A DNA stretch of 45,377 nt, from contig BFEA01000010.1 of assembly GCA_003427395.1 (NCBI GenBank), positions 2,881,997-2,927,373 of the forward strand, in the 5' to 3' direction. Positions within the stretch are counted from its first letter, which is position 1; each line of letters starts with the position of its first letter. The position numbers and the translations under genes were made by a program. This DNA is from Chara braunii. Lineage: Eukaryota > Streptophyta > Charophyceae > Charales > Characeae. The notes under the pieces are model-generated. The model was not told the origin of the DNA and did not search any database. It worked only from the letters and a program-made list of their open reading frames with translations. Positions 10,877-20,674 of the stretch are shown piece after piece.

Positions 10877-11160
10877 TCAAACTACTAGCTTTATACTTAC
10901 GTAATCTGGCGGTCCCCCGTCCGGGTAAAGCGTGTTTGACCACTTTTCGATCCCAGTCAAACTGGGGTTGTGCAACCGAAGGGAGATCATCGCTGACTAG
11001 GAATGAGATCATTGCTGACTAGGAATGAGACTCTATGTCTCAGTTTCCCTCCCGCGTACGGGAAACGACACAAAATATCTTTTAGGTAGTCATTGACTAC
11101 CATGCGTTGTTTGTTATTATAGGTTGACTCCACAGGTCGACTTAGGCGTTGCACTTGCCC
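10877..11160 (-). other. Decayed protease C-terminal stretch of element B
   Basis: Between the protease N-terminal frame and the RT linker. By position it should encode the rest of the aspartic protease and its ILGxDW-type motif, but stops in all frames break it. It includes a short direct repeat (GACTAGGAATGAGA) near 10996-11030. This stretch is absent from copy A. Confidence 0.5.
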
Positions 11161-11436
11161 CTATAAGCGCAGCCGTTCAACACAAGCGCGACTGATAAAG
11201 TTCCTCATCGAACAAGTATCGGAGAAGGCCCCAGCCTTACGACCGCCTATATCTACCTCACCGACGAACAACTCACCCTTAGGAGCTTTAGCCATGGTCG
11301 TCCAAGAAGCTAGTGGGCCCGATCTAGACCACTCCTCCACTAGCTCCTCTAAGGACTCAAACACATTCATCCAACATAGGATCGATTGGTCCAAATGTGT
11401 GCGCGGGACGACGACATAGTCAATAGCTTGGGCCAT
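11161..11436 (-). pseudogene. Element B retroviral-type aspartic protease, N-terminal part
   Basis: A 91-residue frame with KGELFVGEVDIGGRKAGAFSDTCSMRNFIS. The family motif is a strand, then D-[ST]-G-A, then xxNFIS. Here the active-site triad reads D-T-C, with Cys replacing the essential Gly, so this copy is probably inactive. The frame stops soon after LRL, before the flap and C-terminal motif. Confidence 0.7.
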
Positions 11437-11498
11437 CTCTCAAAATGGTGAGGGTGTGTCCACCACCTCGACCCTAGCAACAACAACTATAATTCCTA

Positions 11499-11693
11499 TT
11501 AGCCCGACGTGTTTCCCGAAGCAGTGCCAGAACTGCTGGCCATGTTGCTACCCTGGGAAGCAGAGGAGACCGGCGCCTGCCCCATTGTAGGCGGGAACTT
11601 TTCAATCACTTTCCTATTCCGGCACTTGGACTGGTTATGACCATATTGGCCACAGCGAGTACAAGCCGCACGGGAGTAACGATCTCTCCACAT
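11499..11693 (-). pseudogene. Element B nucleocapsid CCHC zinc knuckle
   Basis: A 64-residue frame with CTRCGQYGHNQSKCRNRK, a perfect CX2CX4HX4C knuckle, followed by a Ser/Gly/Ala-rich tail. It lies between the capsid frame and protease, as usual for gag C-termini that bind the RNA genome. Confidence 0.85.
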
Positions 11694-12091
11694 GTCCTCG
11701 GTAAACCCCGCTTTCTCCCATGGAGCATTGGGGTCTACTTGACTCCTTGACTGGGAACCTCCACCGCGTCTACCGGTCGCCTTACCTTTTTCAACCGAGG
11801 TAGCGACTTCTCCACCCCCTGAAGCTTATGCGCTACCCAACTCTGATCCTACTCCCAATTGAAGTCGTCGTCTAACTCTATGGTAGAACCATCATTATCG
11901 ACGAACATAATGTGCCTCTTAGCCTTCCAGTTATAGGAGGCAGTGACTTCTTCCTACTACTGTAGTGGGTTGGTGCCCATGCCCGATCTTTGCCTCTAGA
12001 TCAAGGGCCTTCTTGCTGAACGAGGGGAACTTGTGAACCGTGATCATAGCCTCCCCTGCCAACTGATTCCTGAGCCCTATGAGGAGACACC

Positions 12092-13042
12092 TCAGGGAAG
12101 TGGTAAGTAAGAGCTGGGGTCATAGCGCACTCCAGGAACACAGATCAGACGCTCAACCGCGTCCGTGGGATCCTTTACCGACCTAAACTTTCTTGAGCTC
12201 GGGGTCAATATCGCGTCGGCGGTCTTTTGAGCCTCCTGCAGATCATGCCACCTTTCTTCCACCAGCTTGACGAAATAATCCAATTTTTGGGTGACTGCCC
12301 AAGCGTGGAAGTCACTACCATACCCCTGTAATTTCACGTACCCACTTAACCACCTTGCTGCATTCCCCTCCTGATAGGAGGCAACCACAAACACTTCCTC
12401 GTGAGGCAAGGTTAACTTGCACTTCACATAGATTGGCACCAACCTCAACCAGTTGTTGAGGTCCTCACCCTTCTTATCTCGTGAGAAGGGCTTTGGTGAT
12501 GCGATGGCAGTCTTTGGAACACACTGTCCCTGTCCCGGTGCCTGCGCAACTCCAAATTGTGGAACGTGGGGTCCAGGTTGCTGCACCTGCTGCTGCGCTT
12601 GCTGCGAAACAGCAGGCTGTCCTGATACGGCAGTCGGCAAAGGAGGTTGGGACAACACCATCTGAACAGGAACCTGTACACTAGGACTTGTTGAGAACCC
12701 GCCTGTCAAAGGCATACCAAGGTGGGAACCGGCCTGTACCGATACCGGAGGAAGCATAGATGGGACTACCCCGATTACCGGTGGGACAAAAGGAGGAGGC
12801 TGTACCAAGGGCCAGGCACCTGGCCCAAATGGTGATGGTGTAACCTGAACTCGCTCGACCAGAACGGCCAGGCTCCTCTGAATGTCTTGCAAGAGGGACG
12901 TATGGTAGTCCTGCACCTCCACTACATCCAGCAGGACTGTCCCAACGTTCCTTACATAGTCATCCATGTTTGTCAGGTCCGTTTCCTCTAACTCCCGGAT
13001 GTCCGCTTCTCTCCGCTGCATCCTCGCTCGACGTCTAATCAT
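12092..13042 (-). pseudogene. Element B gag (capsid)
   Basis: A 316-residue frame, the longest gag frame of this family here. An Arg/Glu-rich N-terminal helix (RREADIRELEETDLTNMDDY) leads into a Pro/Gln/Val-rich linker of about 110 residues, then the Retrotrans_gag core (FSRDKKGEDLNNWLRLV, CKLTLPHEEVFVVASY, NAARWLSGYV, KLVEERWHDLQEAQK). The gag continues through a decayed stretch (11700-12090) to the zinc knuckle. Confidence 0.85.
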
Positions 13043-13153
13043 TCTCTCCTTCTTTGCCTGTATCTCATCTAGTGCCTGTTGTAGATGTGCTGCGTGCGTT
13101 TGCTCGTTGAATGACGACCTCCTTGGGAGTCAACACTAATTGCTGGCTAGCCA

Positions 13154-13495
13154 TCACACCAACGGACTGACTCTGGGTATGTGGGTATGTGCCATCGCTG
13201 CACCCACAACCCCTGAACTACTAGCCTGGGAACTCTGTTGCGTCCCGGAATTACTCACTTGAGAGCCCTGTTGTGCAGAAGTGGCCATTACGGCCGGTAA
13301 AGCAGCTGCCTTTCTTGCTAAAGCCCTGCCAGCCTCTGCGTCCCTGTCCCCCCTCTGCTGACACTGCCTTTCCCTAGCCTGTCTGAACAGGAGGTGGTCT
13401 CCCTCAGCTCCTAAAGCTACGTGGACCAACGGGAGTCTACAGCTTGACGAACACAGGATCCGATCGTCCGGTTCAGGGTCCTCCCTGTCGCTCAT
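13154..13495 (-). pseudogene. Element B gag N-terminal segment
   Basis: A 113-residue frame beginning MSDREDPEPDDRILCSSSCRLPL and containing Gln/Arg-rich and Ser/Gln-rich stretches. The homologous frame in A (5312-5503) begins MEGFEPDDRILRSSSRRLSL, so the shared start and EPDDRIL motif mark the likely gag initiation site. It is separated from the capsid frame by a frameshift near 13080-13150. Confidence 0.7.
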
Positions 13496-14665
13496 ATGCT
13501 ACAGCACTGTGCAGTGTCTGCACTAGAACACACTCGGTTGCCTACCGCAGCGTAGTGCTCAGACCGATTTAAAATAATAAAATTAATTAACCCGTGACAT
13601 TGTAAGAGAATACACAATTGGGTCCAACAGGTAAGTCCAGATTCCTACAAACGAAACTATTTTACTCGACTAGTCCGCGAACAGAAAACAAATAAGCAAA
13701 ATCAGAAAGTTCTACCTATGTTGTCTGTCAGATGTGTTAGTGGTTGTACACCTAACTAATAAAAATAAAAATAGAATCATTCGTATGGCTGTTTGCAGAG
13801 TGGAATTTTCCCGAACTGATCACCTGAAACCTACCCCTCCCTCAATTCTCCTTGATGTCACTTGACGTCAGCTTTCCTGAGGCATCCAGATAGTGTGTGT
13901 GTCTAAAGGTGTGCACACGGCCAACCCCTGTGCCCCAAGTCAATGCTCTCGGCCATGTTCACCCTCGCGTGCAGCGAGCCTTACACCGACCGATTGGCTG
14001 ATCAAGAGGCAGTTTAAGGACGGCCCCTCAGGTCCCGTAGGGCTGGCCTGCCCCTCATGACCTATCCATAGCGCAGCCGACAGACAAAGGACAAAGCAGC
14101 AAAGCATGCGTGATCTACTCCCGGTGGGTTGGCATGGTGATCGTGACCCAGTGCTTCGACCGGGGCCCTTCAGATGGCAACGCCCTCTCCTTCCAGATGC
14201 TCCACGTGAACAATGCAGATTCTCAAGGTTGAGCGCACTCGACTCCTCACATGAGAGGACTCTCAAGACAGAACACACATCCTCACGGTAAGAAGTGTCG
14301 AAGAGGGTAGATAAGGTTAAGAGCAACGTACCTAAAAATAGCCACCCCCAACCACAGATATTCTCACCAGTTGACCTGACGTCGATTGTGATAACCAATC
14401 CTTGCTTCGGCACAACCAGCATTACACCCCTGTTCCAGCTTAGCATCGATCGCACATCAGATAGTTCTCATCACACTGCGAAACACCCAATATCACCTCT
14501 CAGCCTTCCTGGCAATACCCCTCTCCGCCTGGGTCGCCTGCTTGCCTTCACCCTCCTCACTGCTTACTACCCATGGTCGCTCACCCAGCTACCCATGTGC
14601 ATGCACCGTATAAACAGAAGACAAGCACTGGATTAGAGCAACGTACCACAGCTCTGACACCAAAA
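13496..14665 (-). other. Element B 5' untranslated leader
   Basis: Homologous to 5504-6896 but without the 65-bp duplication and with a single copy of the 19-bp unit that is triplicated in A. No domain is recognised in its short frames. Confidence 0.6.
14651..14662 (-). promoter_or_regulatory. Primer binding site, initiator tRNA-Met type (element B)
   Basis: Minus strand reads TGGTGTCAGAGC, one mismatch from the standard TGGTATCAGAGC, three bases inside the LTR edge at 14666. Confidence 0.8.
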
Positions 14666-15459
14666 TGCAAGGAAAATAAGCGATTGCGAATTCCAAAAAC
14701 CAAGCAGCATCATACACATGAAACCAGATAGTCTCGACCTCGAACCAAAAACAGAATTGCAACTCGAGTTCCACCAAATAAGACGAATGGCAGATCCTAT
14801 CTAGCCTATCCACAATGCCGCTGGTGATGTCAACAGCTTCCCGAAGTACGAGCGGATCTCGGCCAATGCTGTTCGCCTCACCAGGTATGTCTCACGCTTC
14901 ACTCACAACCTCGATCCCCCACACAGATGCCACATGCACCCAAGGACCACCATGCGCCCCATCCAGCTATGCGCAGGCCAGCTCGGCTATGGCTGCCTGC
15001 ATCCTCCCTGCTCGCCCCTGAGCGAGTAGGCACATGCGAGCAAATAGCGCAGCATGCAGCATGTGCCCGAATGTCCAGCCCGCAGCCAGGCCCTTTCCTT
15101 TATGGAATGGGGCTGCCAGGCTGGCCTGGGCCTCCCCACGGAAGCTTCCGGTAGGGCACAAGTGGCTGAGCCCCTGTCCCAGGGAATCTTCCACAGGGCC
15201 TGGGTTGGTTACCCGTGTCCAACTGTGTTTGCCTCATGCGCCGTGTCTGGCCCAGGGCCTGCCTCGATGCATTTGGGAAAAGGCAGGCAGGGCCTGGACT
15301 CACTCAGCCAACTGGTGCTGCGCAACTGCCTGAATTTCCCAGCTGCGTCAAAACCCAAAAATAGGCCTCTCGTCACTTGTCAGGCCCACCTTCACTTAGG
15401 GCGGCCGTACTTGCTGAAACGGGGGCCCAGTAGGGCTTACCTAGGCCTTGAGCCTCGCA
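14666..15459 (-). repeat. 5' LTR of element B
   Basis: About 794 bp, TGCAAGG...CTCGCA. It is shorter than the other two LTRs, mainly because roughly 95 bp are missing after CCACCAAATAAG (about 14783), including the 13-bp palindrome. Sequence to the right (GTCGTCCC...) is unrelated to the polypurine tract, marking the outer element boundary. Confidence 0.87.
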
Positions 15460-16097
15460 GTCGTCCCACAAATACGTGACATCAAACACACCCCTTTTCT
15501 CACCCATATAAGCCATTCCAGCCGGCTAGGATTTTATCTGCAATTTGGAAGAGCACTGTCCGACCTGTTTTTTCCCCTTTCTTAAATTTCTCATTCACAA
15601 GAGCACTTACCCACCCCTGCAGTAAGATTTTCCACCCCAGGAGAACGGTGCCATAATTTCGAAGTAGTCATGTTTACAAGTTGCAGTAACATTTCCACCC
15701 AGGAGAACGGTGCCATAATCTCAAAGTAGTCATGCTTACACGTTGCAAATGATAGGATTCTTGAGATATTATTCTAGACCAGGCCAGAAAGACTGCCAGC
15801 CTCTGGTGACACGGAATTCTAGTCAAGTTGCTTCCCACAGATTCCTTGAAATTCTTTGGAAAGCCAAGAGCACAGTCAGAAAGCTTTTGCTGGGATTACC
15901 ATCCATACAGTAGCCCAGTGCAACAGAAAAAAAAGGGATGGATTTCATCCAAACCATCCCTCCCTGCTGACATAACAAACGGGATGCCGGACAAGAGGGA
16001 ACTTAGTTCTCTTCTTTCTTTTTTTCTCCCCTGACATACCAATGAAGATCAGAAGAAACAGCCAGAGGACTTTGTTTTTGTTTTGTGCTGCTCAAGG

Positions 16098-16185
<88 letters not shown>

Positions 16186-16410
16186 CTACAAATGAGACTG
16201 CCAATAGCCTGATGAAACCTTTGACCGCAGTCACGCTTTCTCTTTGGCGTGGTGTTTAGGAACATCACAATGCCCATGACATAGAGAACAGAGACAGTCG
16301 ACTTGAGTTGAAACACAAACCCTCAAAGATTCATGATCTTAGCGCCAAGAAAACGAAAACAGAAATCAGCAAAAATAAGTGCACTGCTCCTCTACATTTA
16401 TCATCAATTG
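15460..16410. other. Host-like flank, probable 3' UTR/downstream of the bL25 exon
   Basis: No gene recognised. It contains two near-copies of a segment (ACATTTCCACCCAGGAGAACGG-like at about 15625-15660 and 15683-15720) and the microsatellite at 16101-16184. It lies downstream of the minus-strand exon ending at 16411, so part may be its 3' UTR. Confidence 0.45.
16101..16184. repeat. (CT)n(CA)n compound microsatellite
   Basis: About 36 bp of CT dinucleotides run directly into about 47 bp of CA. Cys/Val and Arg/Glu low-complexity open frames across it are artefacts. Confidence 0.97.
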
Positions 16411-16640
16411 TTAAGCCGCTTCCTCGGAGTCTGTAGTTGGATCCTTCTTTCCCATGAGTTTGCAAACGGGGAGAGTGAGATCTCTGACCAAAATTCTCAC
16501 ATTTGGACTCAATTTCACATCCTTCAGCAAAACCCTATCGCCTATTTCCAGCTGACTCAAGTCAACCTCCACAACTGGCGGGATCTCGTTGGCCGGGCAC
16601 AGAAGCTTCACCTTTCGCCAGATAGTGTTCAGCCAACCAC
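16411..16640 (-). CDS. Probable last exon of organellar ribosomal protein bL25
   Basis: The minus strand encodes about 76 residues ending in TAA at 16411-16413. The segment CPANEIPPVVEVDLSQLEIG followed by DRVLLKDVKLSPNV and LPVCKLMGKK matches the C-terminal beta domain (TL5/CTC fold) of bL25, and especially plant organellar homologues that end in a P[VI]CK[IL] motif. An AG acceptor after a pyrimidine-rich run on the coding strand (CTCTCTGCCC...GCTCCAG) puts the exon start near 16640, in phase with PGGWLNTIWRKVKLL. bL25 binds 5S rRNA in the large subunit. No upstream exon is visible before the LTR at 17103, so the rest lies beyond a very long intron or the gene is broken. Confidence 0.6.
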
Positions 16641-17102
16641 CTGGAGCAGCAGGTGGAAAGGGCAGAGAGAGTCCGACGATATCAAGCAGACAAGAAAACC
16701 ACAGACTTTAGTGTCATGCCATCATCCCATCCTGGTCAGCCGTTTTTACATCAAGTGAGCAAGAAAGAAACAGCTGCAGCAGTAGCAACAACATTTTTAA
16801 CCCAGAAAATAACAAATGGTTTGGCAGGGACAGGGCGTGGGAGGCCACAGGAGAGGGGAGGTGCAGAGGGAGAAGGGACGAGGAAAACACACGACAATCT
16901 GAAGCAAAAGACTGCCATAATCAATTGGATCAAACTTCTGCCCATGAGCCCCAGCACTCCACTGCCATCCCCATTGATAGCTCCTTTCACACAGTTCCAC
17001 AGCCTTCATGTGACCACCATAACCCCTTTTTTCAAAACCCCCCAAACCCATCCCTCTCCTCCTTCACAGACATGCTATAATGACCAACATCTGTATCTGG
17101 AC
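16641..17102. other. Unassigned stretch, probable bL25 intron
   Basis: Between the exon acceptor and the LTR at 17103. Open frames on both strands show no recognisable domain. The last bases before the LTR (CTGTATCTGGAC) only faintly resemble a primer site. Confidence 0.4.
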
Positions 17103-17650
17103 TGCAAGGAAAATGAGCGATAGCGAAAATGACAGAAATCCAGAATGCAAAATCACATTGAAAGCCGCAAGTCCAACGCTGTCCAGAAAGCAGAAATGCA
17201 CTAATATTCCACCAACGGAGAACCAAAGCACTGAATCCGAATGTCAATGAGAGCATACTCTCGCCACCACCAACATATGTATCCAGAGTCCTTCCTCCTA
17301 CTTGGCGCTCAGCGCCCAGACTACTATCGCACAGCCAAATAGCAGCCTACGAATTGACAATGCATCCAGTTGACATCAGCAGCAGAACCGAAATACATGA
17401 AGATGTCGACCCTTGTAGACCATTCCCACGACCAGGTACGTGCCCTCACATCATCAACCTCGTCTCTCTCTCTCTCACACACACTCGACTTTCACACCCA
17501 CGTCTTCACCCTCATGCATGAAGACCACCACCACCTCCACTGGCTATACCCAGGCCAAGCCCAGCTATGGGGGATGCTGCCCTCCGCAGCGCCCTGCACC
17601 GCGGGCACGCGCCTGCTGCAAGGCCCTAGCCAGGGGGGTAAGCCCTCACA
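17103..17650 (-). repeat. Diverged 3' LTR of the truncated copy
   Basis: Starts TGCAAGGAAAATGAGCGAT, like the LTRs at 217, 6897 and 14666. It keeps the GGCGCTCAGCGCC palindrome (17304-17316) and ends CCCTCACA, followed by a pyrimidine-rich plus strand (CTCCATCCTCCTTTAC). The middle is strongly diverged with a CT/CA-rich patch near 17463-17485. Confidence 0.7.
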
Positions 17651-17755
17651 CTCCATCCTCCTTTACTTCTATAGTCCTCTGAGAAGTCATTACACAGCAG
17701 GCTGCTTCCCTTCCAAATTTCGTTCATAGATAATTTCGGGAGCAGTCTTCATGAA

Positions 17756-18118
17756 CTATTCTCTGGTGAACCACTGATCTTCTTTAGGATCAGTATGATG
17801 TTCGAACCGCACTCGATACTGCATCTGCGGTTTAGGAGGGCATCCCCTGCCTGGATGCTTGGACACAGGCATCAGCTTGTGCTCGACGCTATTGTCAATG
17901 TCCACATGTCCGTCCATGGTTGGGGGCAGCATCGATCTTCTTGAGGGAAACCGTTCAGTTTCAGCGAAGGGTGCCAACTTAGATGCATGGAAAACAGGGT
18001 GTGTATGGAGGTGACCAGGAATGCGAATAACATATGGACCATCGGGTTGATCTCCTACTATGTCTAGAATTTCCCAAGGTCCAAAGTACTGTGGCATCAG
18101 TTTGCGTGATATTCCCAA
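17756..18118 (-). pseudogene. Integrase C-terminus and chromodomain-like tail (truncated copy)
   Basis: A 120-residue frame: SRKLMPQYFGPWEILDIVGD (GPY/F region), HPVFHASKLAPF, then MDGHVDIDNSVEHK and PPKPQMQYRVRF, DQWFTRE of the chromodomain-like module. It is separated from the core frame by one stop at about 18119-18121. Confidence 0.82.
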
Positions 18119-18121
18119 CTC

Positions 18122-18601
18122 CTATCCCAACTCAGATGACTTTACCCAGACTTGTTCACCTACCTGATATGCAGACAGTCGTCTGTGTCTGTTCTCAGAT
18201 GCAACCATGGCATCTTGAGCTTTCGTGATGTGCTCGACAGCCTGCCGCAGCATCTGTTCGTACTTGATAGCGAACTCTATGATGCCAGGTGCTGCGGTTG
18301 GCTGGTTTTCAGGCAACAGGAAGTCAACAGCAGATCTGGGCTTCCAGCCAAGATGCAGCCGGTTGGGAGTCTTACCGGTAGTGCTGTGCACAGCATTGTT
18401 GTACAATCTGGCAATGAGAGGTAACTTCTCATCCCAGTCATCTTGACTTGGCTTAATATAATGCCGAAGCAAGTGCTGCACTACCCGGTTCATCTGCTCG
18501 GCCTGTCCATTTGACTCAGGGTAGTTCCCTGATGTCATTTGCAGTCGGGTGCCCATCTGTTGGGCTGTACTTTGCCACAGTTCGCTAGTGAAATCTGACA
18601 T
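18122..18601 (-). pseudogene. Integrase core, second half (truncated copy)
   Basis: A 159-residue frame with FTSELWQSTAQQMGTRLQMT, the catalytic Glu-type motif YPESNGQAEQMNRVVQ (Glu retained, unlike A and B), YIKPSQDDWDEKL and VGEQVWVKSSELG. A frameshift at about 18590-18601 splits it from the frame with the second catalytic Asp. Confidence 0.85.
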
Positions 18602-19004
18602 CCCTGTCGCTTACAATAGACTTAGGGAGACCAAAGTCACTTACCCACTTGTCCATGAGTAGCTTGATGACATGGTCAGTCCTAACTGTCTCAGGCATAG
18701 CGATGAGTCTAGCATACTTAGTGAACCTGTCCACAGTCACGAAGATGTGCGTCTTACCACTCTTGCTGGTCACAAGAGTATCCATGAAGTCCATGGACAC
18801 ACTCTGACCAGGTCCAGCAGGGATAGGGAAGGGCTTAATAATCCCAAGCGGTGCCTGCGTCCTTGGTTTGTCACGTTGACAAACCTGGCAAGCCTCTACA
18901 TACTTTTTTGCATCCTCCATCATTGTGGGCCACCAAAATTTTTGGACTAAATTTGTTGCTGTCTTTTTTATAACCGAAGTGTTCGGTTGCATCGTGGCAT
19001 TCAC
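18585..19004 (-). pseudogene. Integrase zinc finger and core, first half (truncated copy)
   Basis: A 139-residue frame carrying the CxxC of the zinc finger (CQVCQRDKPRTQAPLG), PFPIPAGPGQSVSMDFMDTL with the first catalytic Asp, FVTVDRFTKYARL and SIVSDRDVRF with the second. The upstream His half is in the overlapping frame 18871-19299. Confidence 0.86.
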
Positions 19005-19299
19005 CTAAACGTAAAGACTCTATTTGAAATACATAAGCGTTTATTCCCACCTTCTCAAGGAACAACAAGCCTTCAACCAGCACAAACTCATCGGAAGTAG
19101 CTTTGTCTTCAACTTCAAGTTTGCAAATGATCTCAGACATGATTGTGTCCTCTTGATAGGCTTCCACCAAAGATCGAGTTACATCATCAGATATCCCAAA
19201 CTCAGTCACTAGCGCGTCCAGATAGTCTGCCCTACGCGATAGTGCATCAGCCACTTTGTTGTACTCTCCCTTCAAAGGGTCGCGCTTGAAGTTATACAT
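18871..19299 (-). pseudogene. RNase H end and integrase finger His half (truncated copy)
   Basis: Contains LKGEYNKVADALSRRADYLD, the linker EFVLVEGLLFLEKVG, and CHDATEHFGYKK, in which the second His is kept but Glu replaces Gly. Homology to the family ends just upstream at about 19333. Confidence 0.82.
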
Positions 19300-19333
19300 A
19301 TCTATGACTTCAATCCACCTCTTAAACCATCAC

Positions 19334-19594
19334 TCTACCCGACATTGTGAAAGTCGGCGGACCGGTAACACATGTTCATGAGGGCTACCAGTAGCATAGT
19401 GTGGAGACTCGGCAGAGACCCAAAAATGAAAAACCCCACAAATTGCCGCCACCACTTATTTCATGGTTAAAATGATTTATTTTTTTTTTGAATATTTCTC
19501 CCGAAAAGATCACGATAAAATCTACGGACCCTCCAATTTTCAGATTTTTTAATGAATTCTTCTGAGCGTGAAAAATCGCTGAAATTGGGGTTTG
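19334..19594. other. Unassigned stretch between two retroelements
   Basis: About 260 bp of AT-rich sequence between the truncated copy and the 5' LTR at 19595. It is unrelated to either flank as far as I can see, and carries no coding signal. Confidence 0.5.
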
Positions 19595-20658
19595 TGCAAT
19601 AACCCATGCCATATGTCTCGTGGAACTGAGGGTCATCAGAGGGCCTACTTGACCACCCTCAGCCCAGGCCGAACAAGGGCAGAAAAGGCCCTTCACAAAT
19701 TCAGGGCCTGGGCGTGTGACAGTTGACTTTAGTCAACTGTCGGTCCACCCAACAGTCAAAGTCCAAGGGTACCTAGCCCAGGCCGCAGGTCAAGCACACA
19801 CACTTGTTTGTATGCAGGTACCCAGACAGCATCAGGTCCAAGGGAGAAGTTTGTAACTGTACAATCCGGGCCTTCAGCTGTGAGTCAATCTGGACGATTG
19901 AAGGGAAAAGCACCGAGGCCAGACAGCCTCGCTTATTGCTACTTAAGGCTGGCCTCGAGAGAGTCAAGGCATTCCAGTCTTGCTATGCTGCTTTGACGCT
20001 GGCTCGACTTTGAACCCGACGCTCGCTTCATGCTGGCTGTGCACAAGCATTGCGGACGACGGCACGAGGTGGAGGCAGCATGCCGGCACTTCCTCAGTGC
20101 GTCATGCCATGCTGATGTGGCACTGCCTCTGGTATATGTGGGCTGCCTTTGGTCTACGTGGCATGCTGATGTGGCGCTGCCTCTAGTCTACGTGGCATGC
20201 TGATGTGGCGCTGCCTCTGGTGTGGCGCTGCCTATGGTCTACATGGCATACTGATGTAGCGCTGCTACATTGTCCACACTGTCTACATGAAGTGATTGGT
20301 TGCGAGGAGGAGGAAAATCGGGATCCGTGGTTGAGGGAGAACAGGTACTCACCTGGGTTTGAAGTCAATACTGGAATCTGCAATTGAGTGCCATGTGGCA
20401 CTTCCGTGTGTGATCAAGAATATACTTATTATCATTGTTGATGTGAAGAGGGAAGAAGCCCGGAGAAGGAGAGGGTCAGCAGGGATTATTGTTTGATTCT
20501 TCATCTTCTGCTTTGTCTGTTCCCCCTCCCCTCTCTTCTATTGATGATAATGAGATATTGTTTGATATATTTTTTCACGAATTGGAGACTTTGATGCATA
20601 TACTGACTCTACAGGTATTGGACGACTTCAATGTATCTGTCAGACCGGGTTCGTTACA
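19595..20658 (+). repeat. 5' LTR of the plus-strand element
   Basis: TGCAATAACC...GTTACA, about 1064 bp. The first roughly 660 bp match 27235-27866. It holds a 22-bp perfect palindrome (19719-19740) and a minisatellite of CATGCTGATGTGGCGCTGC-like units (about 20110-20262). A TATA-like stretch (GATATATTTTTT) is near 20566. Confidence 0.87.
20110..20262 (+). repeat. LTR minisatellite
   Basis: At least four imperfect units of about 36-50 bp, each with GCATGCTGATGTGGCGCTGC followed by CTCTGGTCTACGTG-like sequence. The same array occurs in the 3' LTR at about 27709-27866. Confidence 0.75.
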
Positions 20659-20661
20659 ATT

Positions 20662-20674
20662 TGGTATCGGAGCG
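20662..20674 (+). promoter_or_regulatory. Primer binding site, initiator tRNA-Met type
   Basis: TGGTATCGGAGCG lies three bases after the CA end of the LTR. It matches the complement of the initiator tRNA-Met 3' end (TGGTATCAGAGC) except for one base. Confidence 0.88.

Larger units (their letters stand above)
217..15459 (-). mobile_element. Tandem compound Ty3/Gypsy retrotransposon (LTR-int-LTR-int-LTR)
   Basis: Three homologous LTRs (217-1134, 6897-7826, 14666-15459) bracket two homologous internal regions, A (1135-6896) and B (7827-14665), all in minus orientation. The central LTR serves as 5' LTR of A and 3' LTR of B. Each LTR starts TGCAAG and ends CTCGCA. Initiator-Met-type primer sites abut the left edges of the central and right LTRs, and polypurine tracts (minus strand) follow the right edges of the left and central LTRs. 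The 5-bp flanks (GATTG left, GTCGT right) do not form a target duplication, so the array more likely arose by recombination than by one insertion. Confidence 0.88.
17103..19333 (-). mobile_element. Truncated third copy of the A/B Ty3/Gypsy family
   Basis: An LTR (17103-17650) is followed rightwards by a polypurine tract, integrase with chromodomain-like tail and the end of RNase H, collinear with copies A and B. Homology ends near 19333, so RT, protease, gag and 5' LTR are missing. It is more diverged from A and B than they are from each other, indicating an older insertion or a distinct subfamily. Confidence 0.8.

Noticed and set aside
16101-16184. CRISPR-like or satellite array
   Set aside because: Simple dinucleotide repeat without spacers.
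16003-16316. Cys/Val and Arg/Glu repeat proteins
   Set aside because: They are translations of the (CT)n(CA)n microsatellite.
17090-17102. Primer binding site for the LTR at 17103
   Set aside because: CTGTATCTGGAC is too far from TGGTATCAGAGC on the minus strand to support, and an outer LTR edge does not need one.
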